Source: Lycium barbarum
Lineage: Eukaryota; Streptophyta; Magnoliopsida; Solanales; Solanaceae
Direction of reading: 5' to 3'
DNA: 64,000 nucleotides
Assembly (NCBI RefSeq): GCF_019175385.1
Contig: NC_083345.1
Coordinates: 114,128,480-114,192,479 of the forward strand
Within the stretch, counting starts at the first letter, position 1, and each line of letters starts with the position of its first letter. This document shows positions 43,868 to 54,891 of the stretch, piece by piece. A program made the position numbers and the translations under genes. The notes beneath the pieces are model-generated. The model was not told the origin of the DNA. It was given only the letters and a program-made list of their open reading frames with translations, and searched no databases.

Positions 43868-46800
43868 TCAGCTCCTGCTTCTGATTCGATCCCTGAGGCC
43901 ATTTCTGCATACAAAGCAGAAGAGAAGTTAAGGAAAACGAGAGCATAGATAAGGTTCATAACAAATATGAAAGAATAAATAAACAAACATATTTGCATAT
44001 AATGAAACCAATGTCCCAAATCAAAAACCCAAAACAAATAGGTAGCAACACAGCCAATGCACATGCTACACGAACTAAGACATACAACACCAAGCGAATA
44101 CAAAATAATTCAAATAAGGATCCAAGAGACAAATCCTAATGCGTATACATGCACATGTATCTAAAAACATCCATACTTTAATCAGAGGTAGGAACACTAT
44201 AAAAAAGAATGCCCAGCCAAAAGAGATGACACAATAAAAGATCCCAAAGTTAGTAAATTCACCCATTGGAATAAGGAACTTCATCTCGTCCACGGTATGG
44301 AGGAGGAGATCGGCTATAGCTACGGCCACGAGGCGACACACTTCGACGTCTGGGGGAACGTCCACGAGGACTATAACTCCTGTTGCAAAAAGCACATTAG
44401 GAGGGGGTAGAAGTGAATGTCATGTCCTGCTGTACATTTGAAAAGTTCACTTCTGACCTGCGACCATAACTTGGGCTCCTCCGATATCTAGGAGGGCTAC
44501 GACTTCTACGTTTTCCAGGAGCTCCACGCACTCTGCATTCACGAGCAAAATGACCAGATTCACCGCACTCGTAGCACTTCAAATCAGAGCCTCCAGAGCG
44601 ACCACGACCTCCTCCACGACCCCCACCCCTTTCTCCTCTAGAATTATGCGAGAGCTCCACTCTCCATCCATTCTTACCTGTTTAATGTATCAGAAGAGAA
44701 CAGCTTCAAATGCTTTAGTATTTGACATATTTGCCAGACATTACAGATTATAAAGTGTACAGCAACAAAATAAAATTAATTTTGTATCACCATGCATAAT
44801 GTTTTGAAAGAGATTGAACGGAAAAGGCTAAAAATTGCATGGCCATAAGTAAGATAAAAGAACACATTCAGAAGGTTCGACCATATGCAATGAGTAAGGG
44901 ACCATACCATCTATTTCCCTTATTGCATCTTGGGCATCTCTCCGGTCATCAAAGTCAATAAAAGCATAACCAGGTGGGCGTCTTGCAACCCAGACACTGC
45001 AATCAATTTTTATTTTTTGCATCAAGTTGCAAATCAGAAAGCATTATAGCAAAGAAGAAGGATGGAAAATAAGTAGTCAAATTCCATAAAGGAAATAGAA
45101 CCGAGCAATACTGAAAGTGGTACCAATTTTCACAATCCAAATTGGTTTGAATCTCCACATGTCACTTTCTTTGACATCCAATAATCAGTGTAATTCCTTT
45201 TAAGAATTCAGAACAGTACTTAGCAACCCCCTCCGCCCTCCCCCCACCCCACCCCCATGATTCATTGACTCCGTCCAGCTAAGTATACAGTACCTAGTAA
45301 AGTGTTTTATTTTTTTAAAATTTTTTATTTTTTATAAAGGTGTGGGAAAGGTATCAAGCTGCTAAGCCATACTATGAAAGTGTGGGAAAGGGTGGTGGAG
45401 ATGAGAGTGAGGAAAGGCGTGTCTATTTCAGAGAATCAGTTCGGATTCATGCCGGGACGCTCAACTACAGAAGTCATCCATCTTGTGAGGAGACTGGTGG
45501 AGCAGTATAGGGAGAGGAAGAGGGACTTACACATGATATTCATCGACCTAGAAAAGGCTTACGACAAAGTTCCAAGAGAGATCCTATGGAGATGCTTGGA
45601 GGCTAAAGGTGTACCTGTGGCGTACATTAAGGTGATCAAGGACATGTATGAGGGAGCCAAAACCAGGGTAAGGGCAGTAGGAGGAGACTCAGAGCACTTT
45701 CCAGTTGTGATGGGGTTACATCAAGGATCAGCTCTTAGTCCGTTTTTATTTGCCTTGGTGATGGATGGATTGACGCGGCAAATTCAAGGTGAGGTGCCAT
45801 GGTGTATGCTTTTTGCGGATGACATAGTCCTGATCGACGAGACTCGTAGCGGAGTTGACGCTAAGCTGGAGGATTGGAGACAAACTCTGGAGTCTAAAGG
45901 GTTTAAGCTGAGTAGGACCAAGACAGAGTACTTAGAGTGTAAGTTTAGTGAAGCACCTCAGGAGGCTGGCTTGGAAGTGAGGCTTGGTACCCAAGCCATC
46001 CAGAAGAAAAGTAGTTTCAAGTATCTTGGGTCTATTATGCAAGGCAGCGGGGAGATTGACGATGATGTCACACATCGTATTGGGGCAGGGTGGATGAAAT
46101 GGAGGCTTGCTTCCGGAGTGCTATGTGACAAGAAGGTGCCACCACAACTTAAGGGCAAGTTCTACAAAGTGGTGGTTAGACCGACTATGTTGTATGGGGC
46201 GGAGTGTTGGCCAGTTAAGATTTCTCACGTTCAAAAGATGAAAGTTGCTGAGATGAGAATGTTGAGATGGATGTGTGGCCACACCAGGAGTGACAAGATT
46301 AGGAATGAGGATATTCGGGACAAGGTGGGAGTGGCCTCGGTGGAAGACAAGATGCGAGAAGCGAGATTGAGATGGTTTGGGCATGTGAAGAGGAGAGACA
46401 CTGATGCCCCAGTGCGGAGGTGTGAGAGGTTGGCCATGGATGGTTTCAGACGAGGTAGGGGTAGGCCAAAGAAGTATTGGGGAGAGATAATTAGACACGA
46501 CATGGCGCAGTTACAGCTTACCGAGGACATGACCTTAGATAGAAGGGTTTGGAGGACCCACATTAGGGTAGAAGGCTAGTAGATAGTCTCATTATCCTGT
46601 CTTATTAGTAGTCGCATTATCGTAGTATAATTTCTTGTGCTCTGATTTATGCTATTATCTGTTGTTTCCTGTGCTTTGATTATTCTATGTCATCTGTGTC
46701 GCTTGCGTTACTTCATTTCCATATCGCTTTGAATCTCTTAGCCTTATCTGACCTCTTTTTATGTTTTTTATTGAGCCGAGGGTCTTTCGGAAACAGCCGT

Positions 46801-47418
46801 CCTACCTTGGTAGGAGTAAGGTCTGCGTACACTCTACCCTCCCCAGACCCCACGTTGTGGGATTTCACTGGGTTGTTGTTGTAAGGTACTAGTACCTAGT
46901 AAAGTTTCACTAGATCAAAGAGCAACAAAAGCACAAAAATCTTATTTCCATTTTGCTAGAAACTCCCATGCAAAAGTTAGTCATGAATATTAGGAAATAA
47001 TGCGCAGCCAGTGCAGTTTACACCGATTTAATATTAATTAGCAAAATACAGCCTCCATAACATCTAAATACTGCTTTAGAGAAACAACTATACTCATCAA
47101 GCTACACTAACGTAATTTTCAATCAGATCACAAAATAAGACATAAATATTCCTCCGTGTTAATTTGTTCGTGCATGCTTCATTATGACTGGCAAATCATT
47201 TACACTTGCTCTACTCTATAGGCAGTATTCAACAGCTAATTACAAAATAAAATTGCACATCCTATATATAAGAGGTAGTCGATGCATACAAATTAAAAAA
47301 ATGCAGATTTATCGTAGAATTTGCTTTACCTTCTTATAACTCCAAAGGTACGGAATTCATCTTCTAGTTCTCTTTCAGTGACCCTAGGATCAAGATTTCC
47401 AACATACACTCTCGACAT
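43868..47418 (-). CDS. RSZ22-like: RSZ21/22-type SR splicing factor (RRM + CCHC knuckle + RS tail), five coding exons
   Basis: Spliced exons are 47418-47330, 44996-44908, 44677-44458, 44379-44263 and 43904-43868. They total 552 nt (183 codons plus stop). All junctions are GT-AG and keep frame. The protein starts [20 protein letters not shown] and has an RRM over residues 1-70, with RNP2 VYVGNL and RNP1 [10 protein letters not shown] Gly/Arg hinge follows, then the zinc knuckle [14 protein letters not shown] (about residues 93-106). The RS/SP-rich tail contains [11 protein letters not shown] and [13 protein letters not shown] and ends [13 protein letters not shown]. This is the plant 9G8-like RSZ family of nuclear pre-mRNA splicing regulators. 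Length is close to the family's usual near 180-200 residues. Intron 1 (2333 bp) holds a LINE insertion. Read-through frames such as 44397-44660 extend into introns and may mimic isoforms. Confidence 0.95.
45304..46890 (+). mobile_element. RTE-type LINE, 5'-truncated, in intron 1 of the RSZ gene
   Basis: It is flanked by a perfect 15-bp duplication, AGTACCTAGTAAAGT (45289-45303 and 46891-46905). It ends in GGGTTGTTGTTGTAAG, the short TTG-repeat tail typical of plant RTE LINEs. Only the reverse transcriptase part remains: the endonuclease half is missing, so it is a dead-on-arrival copy. It lies antisense to the host gene. Confidence 0.9.
45374..46579 (+). CDS. LINE reverse transcriptase fragment, 401 aa
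   Basis: It is open from an internal ATG to the natural C-terminus. Motifs are [12 protein letters not shown] near residue 21, [14 protein letters not shown] (catalytic Asp) near 56, [18 protein letters not shown] near 114, LFADDIVLI (FADD catalytic pair) near 146 and FKYLGSIMQ near 216. The C-terminus contains a conserved [11 protein letters not shown] block near 334, typical of plant RTE elements. It lacks the AP endonuclease and the start of the RT domain, so it cannot be a functional enzyme alone. The intact frame suggests the insertion is not very old. Minus-strand frames opposite are shadows. Confidence 0.9.
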   Translation: MKVWERVVEMRVRKGVSISENQFGFMPGRSTTEVIHLVRRLVEQYRERKRDLHMIFIDLEKAYDKVPREILWRCLEAKGVPVAYIKVIKDMYEGAKTRVRAVGGDSEHFPVVMGLHQGSALSPFLFALVMDGLTRQIQGEVPWCMLFADDIVLIDETRSGVDAKLEDWRQTLESKGFKLSRTKTEYLECKFSEAPQEAGLEVRLGTQAIQKKSSFKYLGSIMQGSGEIDDDVTHRIGAGWMKWRLASGVLCDKKVPPQLKGKFYKVVVRPTMLYGAECWPVKISHVQKMKVAEMRMLRWMCGHTRSDKIRNEDIRDKVGVASVEDKMREARLRWFGHVKRRDTDAPVRRCERLAMDGFRRGRGRPKKYWGEIIRHDMAQLQLTEDMTLDRRVWRTHIRVEG

Positions 47419-48180
47419 CTCGGAATAATAATCTATAAAGGAATACTCAATTCAGTCATAAACATATATAAATCCTTACATATTTCATAAGGCAATTACG
47501 ATATTCAACGGTACTGATGAGCAATTTTATTAAGGATTTAAAAGTTGTATACACTGATGATGTAATATTAACAGTACGCTACAGTTGTATGATACTGTAA
47601 AAAAAATAGTTTTACTGCTACTGATTAATAATTTAAAGCCATCATTATTTAACATAATTACAATTTGCAGAACCATAAAATTCAACTACTAAAAATAGGA
47701 GAAGTAATAACTTGCAATACTAAATAAAAGCTAGGCTACCCTATTAACTTCAATATTAAATATCACATCAAAATAAATAGTTTTACTACACCTTAGAATA
47801 CTATTTTTTTTATATTTTGAAATTAAAAATTAAATAAAAAAGAGAAGCTCAAACCAAGTAAAACTGCTATAACTATGCAAATAATGGATATTAATAACAA
47901 GAAAAGGCATTAATTGTCCGTAAGATAATTGAATTCAATAAAATAAATAGTTTTTTTTTTCAATTCAGTGAAATGTTTAACAAAATTACGATTCGGGGAA
48001 CCGAAAAATTCAAGCTTGTAAAGATAGGAGTAGTAATTACTTAAATATTAAAGATGAGATCAAAATAAAGAGATGTATTAAGTGATGAAAAGAGAGAGAG
48101 AGCAAACCTGAAACCCTAGTAGTGAAGAAAAGTGAAAATAAACCCTAAGCCAATAATAATTGGTGACAAAGTGAGGACTA
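47419..48180 (-). promoter_or_regulatory. Probable 5' UTR with intron and TSS region of the RSZ gene
   Basis: On the minus strand a likely leader exon around 48180-48108 contains AGGGTTT motifs (telo-box-like, common in genes for RNA-processing and ribosomal proteins). It ends CAG|GTTTGC. A matching acceptor, TTTATAG|ATTATT, lies at 47433, 14 bp before the ATG. The transcription start is inferred only. Confidence 0.5.
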
Positions 48181-48320
48181 TAGAGATGGAAGTGTTACAA
48201 TACTAATTGGAGATAACGAATGAATTTAATGGGCCTACAAATTTGGGCCCAACAGAGCTGATCCCAAAATTTGGGCCTAGGCTTATATTTCCATTTTTTT
48301 GTGCGGATTGCTATTCTTTT

Positions 48321-48725
48321 GGGGTGGTCTTTAATTTTTGTCCATCATATTGGTGGTCTTTAATATTTGTCCTTTACTTAACACCCAAAGGTCTTGGGTT
48401 TGAACTCAGGCTCAGCCAAAATAAAAATAAAAAATCACAAGGTATAAGTTGGGATTCGTAGGGCAGAATTTGGGATTCGCAAGGCATAAATTAGATTGAG
48501 GCAAACTTTTATTCAAAATTAGACCTTAAGATAGAGGTTTACAAAACTCCAGCAAAATAATTTATTTATTTATTTTCATCTTAAGGTAGAGTTTGAAACT
48601 CAACTTATGCCCTGCGAATCTCAACTTATGCCTTGTAAATTTTTTTTAAAAATTTTGACTGAGTGGTGGTTCGAACTCGAAACCAAGGGGATTTTAGCGA
48701 AGGACAAAAATTAAAGACCACTCCC
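48321..48725. mobile_element. MITE-like inverted-repeat element upstream of the RSZ gene
   Basis: The ends GGTGGTCTTTAATTTTTGTCC and its reverse (GGACAAAAATTAAAGACCAC) enclose a palindromic interior with AGGCATAA, CTTAAG and TTATGCC words. A relative is at 3150-3490. It sits about 150-550 bp upstream of the inferred RSZ transcription start. I could not settle its target duplication. Confidence 0.65.
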
Positions 48726-49344
48726 AGCAAATGAAAATCCTACAAATTCCCCTTAATTTTTGACCTTCAACACTTTTTGTGCTGGCAAAAGTGTATAGTC
48801 GCTCTGCATAAGTTTATATTTTTGTATCATAATATAACACAAGTTATGCCGAAAATTTACAAAACTCAACATAACAATGGTCAAAACACATCAAACTCCA
48901 AAAAGATTTAAAAAATAGGCACATTGTTCAACTTAAAAATGATAAAGAACATATGCCCCAAAAAGCATAACTACAATTTCTGAACACTCTACAACAAAAT
49001 CTAAAAGTACTACACAATTTATGTTGCATAACTTTATTCATACAGAACTTATGCTGAACGAAGCAAAAGTTCAGTTTCCGAAGATTGATGTTACAGAACT
49101 TATGCCGAGAGAATCAGGTTTGGATATTTTCGTTAAATGAGTAATAGGGGAAAAGAATTGAAGACTAGTGCGTTTGAAGGACAATCGACGCATAACTTCT
49201 TAGAATAGCCGGGTCCAATTTTCACACCTATAAATATTTAGTCACTTTTTGAAATGTAATTGAGAAATATTTAATTTTTAATTTGAAAGTAAAATCTAAA
49301 AATATTCCTAGCTAAAATACAGAAAACTTCTAACACAAAATTTA

Positions 49345-49500
49345 AATTTATATTGGAGTTCAAAATTTTTATGAATTAAACTTCAGCACACCGTGTTGGA
49401 GTTCAAATTTTTTATGAATTAAACTTCAGCACACTGTGCGGGATTTTGAAATTTTTACAAATTAAATTTCAACACACTGTGTTGGAGTTTGAAAAATTGC
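49345..49500. repeat. Tandem repeat, about 50-55 bp, three units
   Basis: GTTGGAGTTCAAATTTTTTA followed by TGAATTAAACTTCAGCACAC occurs three times with increasing divergence. Confidence 0.75.
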
Positions 49501-50707
49501 GGGAGTTTCAAACAAGACCTTGAGGGCTCAAAGTACAAACGTCGAAACACTTAATTTTGACTATGATTGGGGTATAGATATTTTAGATTTTTTAAAATAG
49601 AATTTACATATCCGAAAACAGTTAATATTTAAAAGAGTTTGAAAAAAAAAATTAAAACAAATAATAATTGACTTCACAAATAGTAATAATTTCAATGGCG
49701 GGCTAGGTTTTTCACTAATGAATTTTAAAATATGAAGAAGTAAATACACGATTAAGCCAAAGAAGTTGAACATCTAATATATATACATAAAAGTAACTTT
49801 AACCTTGTATAAATAATGTAATTTTTCAATAAAGGGATCCCTCAACCCTTATCTAGCTCTCCCGTGTACCAAAAAAAGAAAAAAAGAAAAGAAAAAAAAA
49901 AGGGTAGCGAAACTGGTTGGCAGAATTAAGGAAGTGAATGTTACTGACCTCTTTCTGTGTAGCTCATGCATAGACCCATTATCTTTGCCAATATGAACAA
50001 GCAGAATTTCACCAAGTATATATAAGGTTTAAGATAAAGAAAGACGAGTGAACAGGATTGGATTTGATTCTATCTTATTTGTTTAATTGTCTAGGGGATG
50101 AGTATTGCAAGCTAGATTATAATTTTACTACCTAGATTCCAATGATTTCTAGGTAGCATCTGATTCTTGACTTTCACCAAGCTTTAGCTTTTGCAGAAAT
50201 CTAGAATATTTGGCCCAGGCCGAGCAGCGAAACCAGAAATTTCGTTAAATATTAAAAATTCAATATACAATAAGAATGTTAATAATTGTGTTCGATCGAT
50301 TATTTTATAAAATTTATATTATATTAATTATTCGATTACTTTATATGTATAACTAAAATTAGACTTTTTCACAACGCCGTTCCAATTCTTGGTTTCTATT
50401 TGATATAGTTATGATTTACTTATTTTTTTGATTTATTCTAAAACATCATGTAGAAGTCGCAATTAAAAGTTAGAACATGAAACAATCTATACTTACTTAG
50501 AGCTTTGGCAAGAACTCTCTAGACATTTTTACTTGAAGTAATAACATATTTGTTGGGTGCACATTTCAAATCCCATGTCTATCTTAGTTTTCCTAGAATT
50601 GAGTCCCGAGATTCAAATCTCACATCTATGTTGTTATTTTTTTCTTTCTAGAATTGGGTTCACCATGAAGGATGAGTGTGTGTTGTGTCCCCTCTTGCGT
50701 TTTAACT

Positions 50708-50925
50708 AATTGAGTGTTTGGCTGGCCAACTTAAAGTCATTTTGTGCTTAAAATAAGCTCAAAAAATTAATTAGGTCCATTTGGCTTAGTTTATCTAAAA
50801 CAGCTTATAAGCTGAAAACAACTTATAAGCTAAAAAAAATAAGTTGGTCTACCCTAACTTATTTTTTTTTTTTGACTTATAAGATGTATAAGCTGCTTTT
50901 TTTAAGTCCATCCAAACAGGCTCTA
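50708..50925. mobile_element. Truncated Tourist-like MITE
   Basis: It shares GGCTGGCCAACTTAAAGT, AGCTTATAAGCTGAAAAC and the terminal TCCATCCAAACAGGCTC with the MITE at 3757-3988, in the opposite orientation. The other terminus is missing. TAA flanks both sides, which may be the 3-bp duplication. Confidence 0.6.
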
Positions 50926-51534
50926 AATAACTTTTTCTTGTTTATTTCTTCTCTTGGTTTATTCTTTTGAAATCCCCAAGTTTGACCTATTGAATCCCAA
51001 TTCTCCTTATGTTAGCGTCATTAAATTTTGTATAACAATATTGAATGTCTATGTTAAAATTAACGTCTATGTTAAAATTAACACAGGGGAGGATGTAGCA
51101 TATGGTCAATGAATTCAACTTATCCCAATATTTTATATCAGGTATAGATACATATATGAAAAATACTAAAATTGTCAAAATAGAAAGAAATTAAACATAT
51201 ACTCACAAAAGTATAATGAGTTCATGCTAAGAATCTAAAAGTTGAACCCGTCAAAAGTAAATTCTGAATTAACTTCTTTTTAGAAGTGCAACTATCTTGT
51301 CAAAATCCTGAATACGCTTCTGATTGAGTTCTGGAAAGATTATTAATACATATTAAATGAATTTTTCTTTAAACACAAATATAGAATTTGAGTCAAAGCT
51401 ATTGAATTCTGTTATACCGCACCTAAAACGGTTGCTCCTCTTCTAACAAAAGAAAAACAAACTGCGCACCAGCTGTTCAATCAAATGCCAAACAGAAGCA
51501 ATCTTTTACAATCTTCTTTTCATCACTTAAAGAT

Positions 51535-51566
51535 CCCCCCCCCCCCCCCCCCCAAAAAAAAAAAAA
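51535..51566. repeat. Homopolymer tract: poly-C then poly-A
   Basis: About 18 C are followed directly by about 12 A. Such tracts are unstable and error-prone in assembly. Confidence 0.85.
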
Positions 51567-51595
51567 TAGAACATAAAAGATCAAGACAGACCATC

Positions 51596-51808
51596 ACTTG
51601 ATAAGATACCACATAGGTACAATTGCACAATAATAATTTATCTTATGTTTCACTTAATGGGCTGAACTCACTTGATCATCAAATTCTTCAAATTTCCTTT
51701 GGTATTTTTCTCAAATCTATCAAATGTAAAGTGCATCAACTCCACACCTTTTGCTTCTCCTTCTGTAACAAGATCAGCCAATATTTTCCCCACAATAAAT
51801 TTTATTGT
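51596..51808 (-). pseudogene. Duplicated 3' end of the sarcosine-oxidase-like gene
   Basis: It matches 52138-52363, covering about 155 bp of the last coding part and about 60 bp of 3' flank (GATACCACATAGGTACAATTGCAC). The conserved words are CCAATATTTTCCCCACAATA, CTTTTGCTTCTCCTTC and AAAGTGCATCAACTCC. Within it a 1-nt deletion near 51690 shifts the frame and 9 nt of the last codons are missing. Only the C-terminal part of the gene is present. It is a tandem, partial, dead copy. Confidence 0.85.
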
Positions 51809-52206
51809 ATCGTATTGTTATATAACGACGAAAAGTTTCATTTTATGTACGATTTAGCGTAGTTGCGTCTTTATCTCTTTTTTTCTTCGCCTTTGCTTAT
51901 TATTTAATAATTCTATTTTATCTTTTACACTACCTTTTTATAACAACTCTACCCCGTAAACTACTTTTTTTCATAATATAATAGGTACGTTTATCTTTCA
52001 AATTATTTATGTGCGTATGTTACAAGAATAAATAATACAATCTATTCAAATGCTATATTCATTAAAAGGGTATAAAACAATAATACAATACAATATCCTA
52101 TGAACCGATAAGCAACAACCATCTCAACAAGTTGTTGATAGGATACCACATAGTTACAATTGCACAATACCAATGGAAAAGACAAAGAAGTTATGATATG
52201 TTTCGC

Positions 52207-53436
52207 TTAAGACAGTGAATGAGCTGAACTCAATTGATCATCAAAGTTCTTCAAATTTCCTTTAGGATTTTTCTCAAATCTCTCAATTCTAAAGTGCATC
52301 AACTCCTCATCTTTTGCTTCTCCTTCCATAACAAGATCAGCTAATATTTTCCCCACAATAGGTCCCATTTTGAACCCATGCCCTGAAAATCCACCACCTA
52401 TCACCACATCCTTCCCAAACTCCCCACCAAGAAAATCAATCACAAAGTCCTCATCCGAGGTCACAGAATACATACACGACTGCATCATGACCGGCTTCGT
52501 GGAGTCCACGAGCCCTCCGAACTTCTCCTGGATCCACTGCTTTAGCGGATCTAGGGGCAGGGTGGGCACCCAGGTCCGATCAGCCGGCTCACACGGGCGC
52601 CCACCGTGCATTGGGATTTTAATCAATCCTGGGAACTCGAGCGACGGTGTTCCGTATATGTACGGCTCACCGTAACTCGCAAAAGTTGGAAAACCATTCT
52701 CAATAGTGAACTTTGACTCAAACCCTTCGTTAATCTTCCAATAAAAAACAGTTGTCTCCAAAGGTTGAATTGGAAGTACAACTCCTGTCACACTTTTAAC
52801 CAACTTTTGCATCCATGGACCAACTGTCACCACACATTTTTTACCCCAAAACACCTCTCCACTTTTCACACTAACCAAAACACCCCTTCCATCTTTCTTG
52901 ATTTCAACTACTTCCATGTTATCTTTCAAGAAAGCTCCATTTTTTAGAGCAAGTGCTTGAAACATGGACACAGCTTTTGTTGGCTTTACAACGCCACCAT
53001 ACTCAGTAACAACACCAACCCAATTCTCAGGCAAGTTAATCAATCCACCAAATTCTTCAAGAACACTGATTCGATCAACAACACGAAAACTTATCGAGTT
53101 TTTCTCACAACTTGATATAACAGCTTGAAGAGCCTTTTTATCTTTAGGTCCCAGATCAAATTGTGAAGTCTTGAAATAGACTTTGTAGCCTATTTCTTCT
53201 TCAGCTTCTCTCCAAAGGGTTTCGGATTTTAAGGCCATTTTCGAGTAGTATTCTTCGGGGTAAGTGGCACGGATGGTTCTTGATTCGCCATGGGAAGAAC
53301 CACGATGGTGCAAGAAATCGAATTGTTCTAAAAGGAGTGTTTTTTGGTTACGTTTTGATGCTTCATAAGCTGTGCAGCTACCCATTATACCTGCTCCAAT
53401 TACTATTACATCAAACACTTCCATGGGATTCTCCAT
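52207..53436 (-). CDS. SOX-like: Sarcosine / pipecolate oxidase-like FAD enzyme, 409 aa
   Basis: It is a member of the monomeric sarcosine oxidase family (FAD-dependent amine oxidases). Plant members oxidise sarcosine and L-pipecolate, releasing hydrogen peroxide, usually in peroxisomes. The N-terminal Rossmann motif is VIVIGAGIMG (glycines at 14, 16 and 19), followed by LLLEQFDF with the ribose-binding Glu. HHRGSSHGESRTIR near residues 43-56 is typical of the family. SCMYSVTSDEDFVID near 320 holds Cys321, at the site that carries covalent FAD in the bacterial enzyme. The C-terminal flavin segment is GGGFSGHGFKMGP near 363. It is full length, with one exon. The C-terminal tripeptide is SLS, not a canonical SKL-type peroxisomal signal. 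A second in-frame Met at codon 5 is an alternative start. The start codon is preceded by a poly-T and (GT)n stretch. Confidence 0.93.
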   Translation of the reverse strand: MENPMEVFDVIVIGAGIMGSCTAYEASKRNQKTLLLEQFDFLHHRGSSHGESRTIRATYPEEYYSKMALKSETLWREAEEEIGYKVYFKTSQFDLGPKDKKALQAVISSCEKNSISFRVVDRISVLEEFGGLINLPENWVGVVTEYGGVVKPTKAVSMFQALALKNGAFLKDNMEVVEIKKDGRGVLVSVKSGEVFWGKKCVVTVGPWMQKLVKSVTGVVLPIQPLETTVFYWKINEGFESKFTIENGFPTFASYGEPYIYGTPSLEFPGLIKIPMHGGRPCEPADRTWVPTLPLDPLKQWIQEKFGGLVDSTKPVMMQSCMYSVTSDEDFVIDFLGGEFGKDVVIGGGFSGHGFKMGPIVGKILADLVMEGEAKDEELMHFRIERFEKNPKGNLKNFDDQLSSAHSLS

Positions 53437-53463
53437 TTTTTTTTTTTGTGTGTGTGTGTGTTT
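53437..53463. repeat. Poly-T and (TG)n microsatellite at the oxidase start
   Basis: Twelve or so T are followed by about eight TG dinucleotides immediately upstream (minus-strand sense) of the start codon, so in the 5' UTR. Length changes here could affect translation. Confidence 0.85.
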
Positions 53464-53469
53464 GTTTTA

Positions 53470-53742
53470 GTCTGGTTTTTGTGTTGGAAGAGTGGAACAG
53501 GGGAGAGAGAGGTTGAGTGTTGAAGTAAGCTAGGAGAATGGCTGGTTTTAAAGGATTGAATTCCACGTACATAGCATCCTTATCAAAGTGGGAAATTATT
53601 TAGTGAAAAGTTATATATTACTAGTACTCGTATTAAGTTTCATCATTATACCAGGTTACTTACACTAATCTATTGAAAGGGAAATGGGGTGCATGAAATA
53701 GCTCGCATTCATGTGGGATTTTAGAAAAGTCCGCATTAAGGC
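53470..53742. other. Oxidase promoter region
   Basis: It must contain the promoter of the minus-strand oxidase, bounded by the copia LTR at 53743. I see no convincing TATA box. Confidence 0.35.
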
Positions 53743-53919
53743 TGTTAGATTATGTAAATATTTAGTGACATATATTTTGTAATCTTCTATTTTAGGATAG
53801 CATACGTTAGAATTCATTAGTCAAATTAGTTCCTAATTTGTAGCCTACAATTATGTTGTACATGCTGTATATTAACCTATGGAATGAATGAGAATAGACA
53901 CGGCAAATATTCTCTTACA
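53743..53919 (+). repeat. 5' LTR of a second copia element (177 bp)
   Basis: It begins TGTTAGATTATG and ends TCTCTTACA, and is followed at once by TGGTATCAAA (53920-53929), a near-match to the initiator-Met tRNA primer-binding site. The 3' LTR is not in the window. Confidence 0.75.
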
Positions 53920-54052
53920 TGGTATCAAACTAGGTCTCTCCAAAAACCCTAGCAACCTCCAAAAACCCTAGCGGCTGAACCCTAGCAGTCGAACCCTAGC
54001 AGCAGCCGCCCCTTTGCTTTCTCCTCTTCGTCCCTTCCTTCTTCTCTTCTCC

Positions 54053-54891
54053 ATGGCTGACACGTGCAAGTTGCATCCTGCGACTACAGTCACCAATATC
54101 AAATCATGAATTCCTATTGTTCTTGATTATGAAGGAAGCCAATACAATAACTGGACTACCCTCTTCAAGATCCATTGCCGAGCAAACTTGGTGATCTAAC
54201 ACATATTACCTCCTGCCTCCCCCACCGTGCCATCCCAGGCAACCGCAGCCGAGAAAATTGCTACAAAGGCTCAATGGGAATGGCTGGATGACATTGTTCG
54301 CCAATGGATATATGGGACGATATCGAATGATCTTCTCAACACGATCATTCATCAAGAGGACACCGCAGCCGAGGCTTGGAATCGCCTTGTTCATCTTTTT
54401 CAGGATAACAAATCGGCTAGGGCCCTTGCTCTTGATGCAAAATTCACCAACACCAAATTGGTGGATTTTCCAAATGTGAAAGCATACTGCACCCGACTCA
54501 AAGTTCTTGCAGACAATCTCGCCAACGTCGGCCACAAAGTCTCCGACGAACGCCTTGTGCTCCGCCTTCTGCGTGGATTGTCGGATGAATGTAAGACTTT
54601 TCGAACTACGGTGCAGCACCGTACTCCTCTCCCATCCTTTGACGTTGTCCGGTCGATGCTCGAACTTGAGGAAGACAGCCATGGCGAGGACGCCATTCAC
54701 GACTCCGGGTCAAATGCTGCTCTCGTTTCCCATAATATTAATCCTCATAATTTATCTAGTAATGGGCAGTCCAAAAATTCTGAAAATGTCTTCAATAATC
54801 GAGGAAATTCTCACAATCGTGGAAAGAAGAACAACCGCGGTCGCGGCGGGGGAAACCGCAACAGCAACCGCGGGCAGAGAAACGGCGGGGG
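54053..54891 (+). pseudogene. Copia gag fragment, interrupted by a gypsy insertion
   Basis: It starts at ATG 54053 (MADTCKLHPATTV). One frame runs through two in-frame stops: TGA after TNIKS near 54108 and TAA after RANLVI near 54200. It then stays open from 54227 to the insertion point at 54891. Features are YNNWTTLFKIHCR, WEWLDDIVRQWIYGTI, a UBN2/gag_pre-type core (EAWNRLVHLFQDNKSARA) and an Asn/Gly/Arg-rich tail just before the expected zinc knuckle. Everything downstream has been displaced by the gypsy LTR. The last 14 codons of the open frame are LTR sequence, not gag. Confidence 0.85.

Larger units (their letters stand above)
48726..51534. other. Intergenic DNA with minor repeats
   Basis: No gene recognised between the RSZ promoter side and the oxidase locus. 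It contains a tandem repeat near 49.4 kb and a truncated Tourist-like MITE near 50.8 kb, listed separately. Confidence 0.5.

Noticed and set aside
43855..44395. Minus-strand frames of 82 and 106 codons at the 3' part of the RSZ gene
   Set aside because: They overlap RSZ exons 4-5 and an intron in the wrong frame. The spliced model gives a clean 552-nt coding sequence instead.
44397..44660. 87-codon zinc-knuckle frame as a separate gene
   Set aside because: It is exon 3 of the RSZ gene extended into the following intron. A GT donor lies at 44457.
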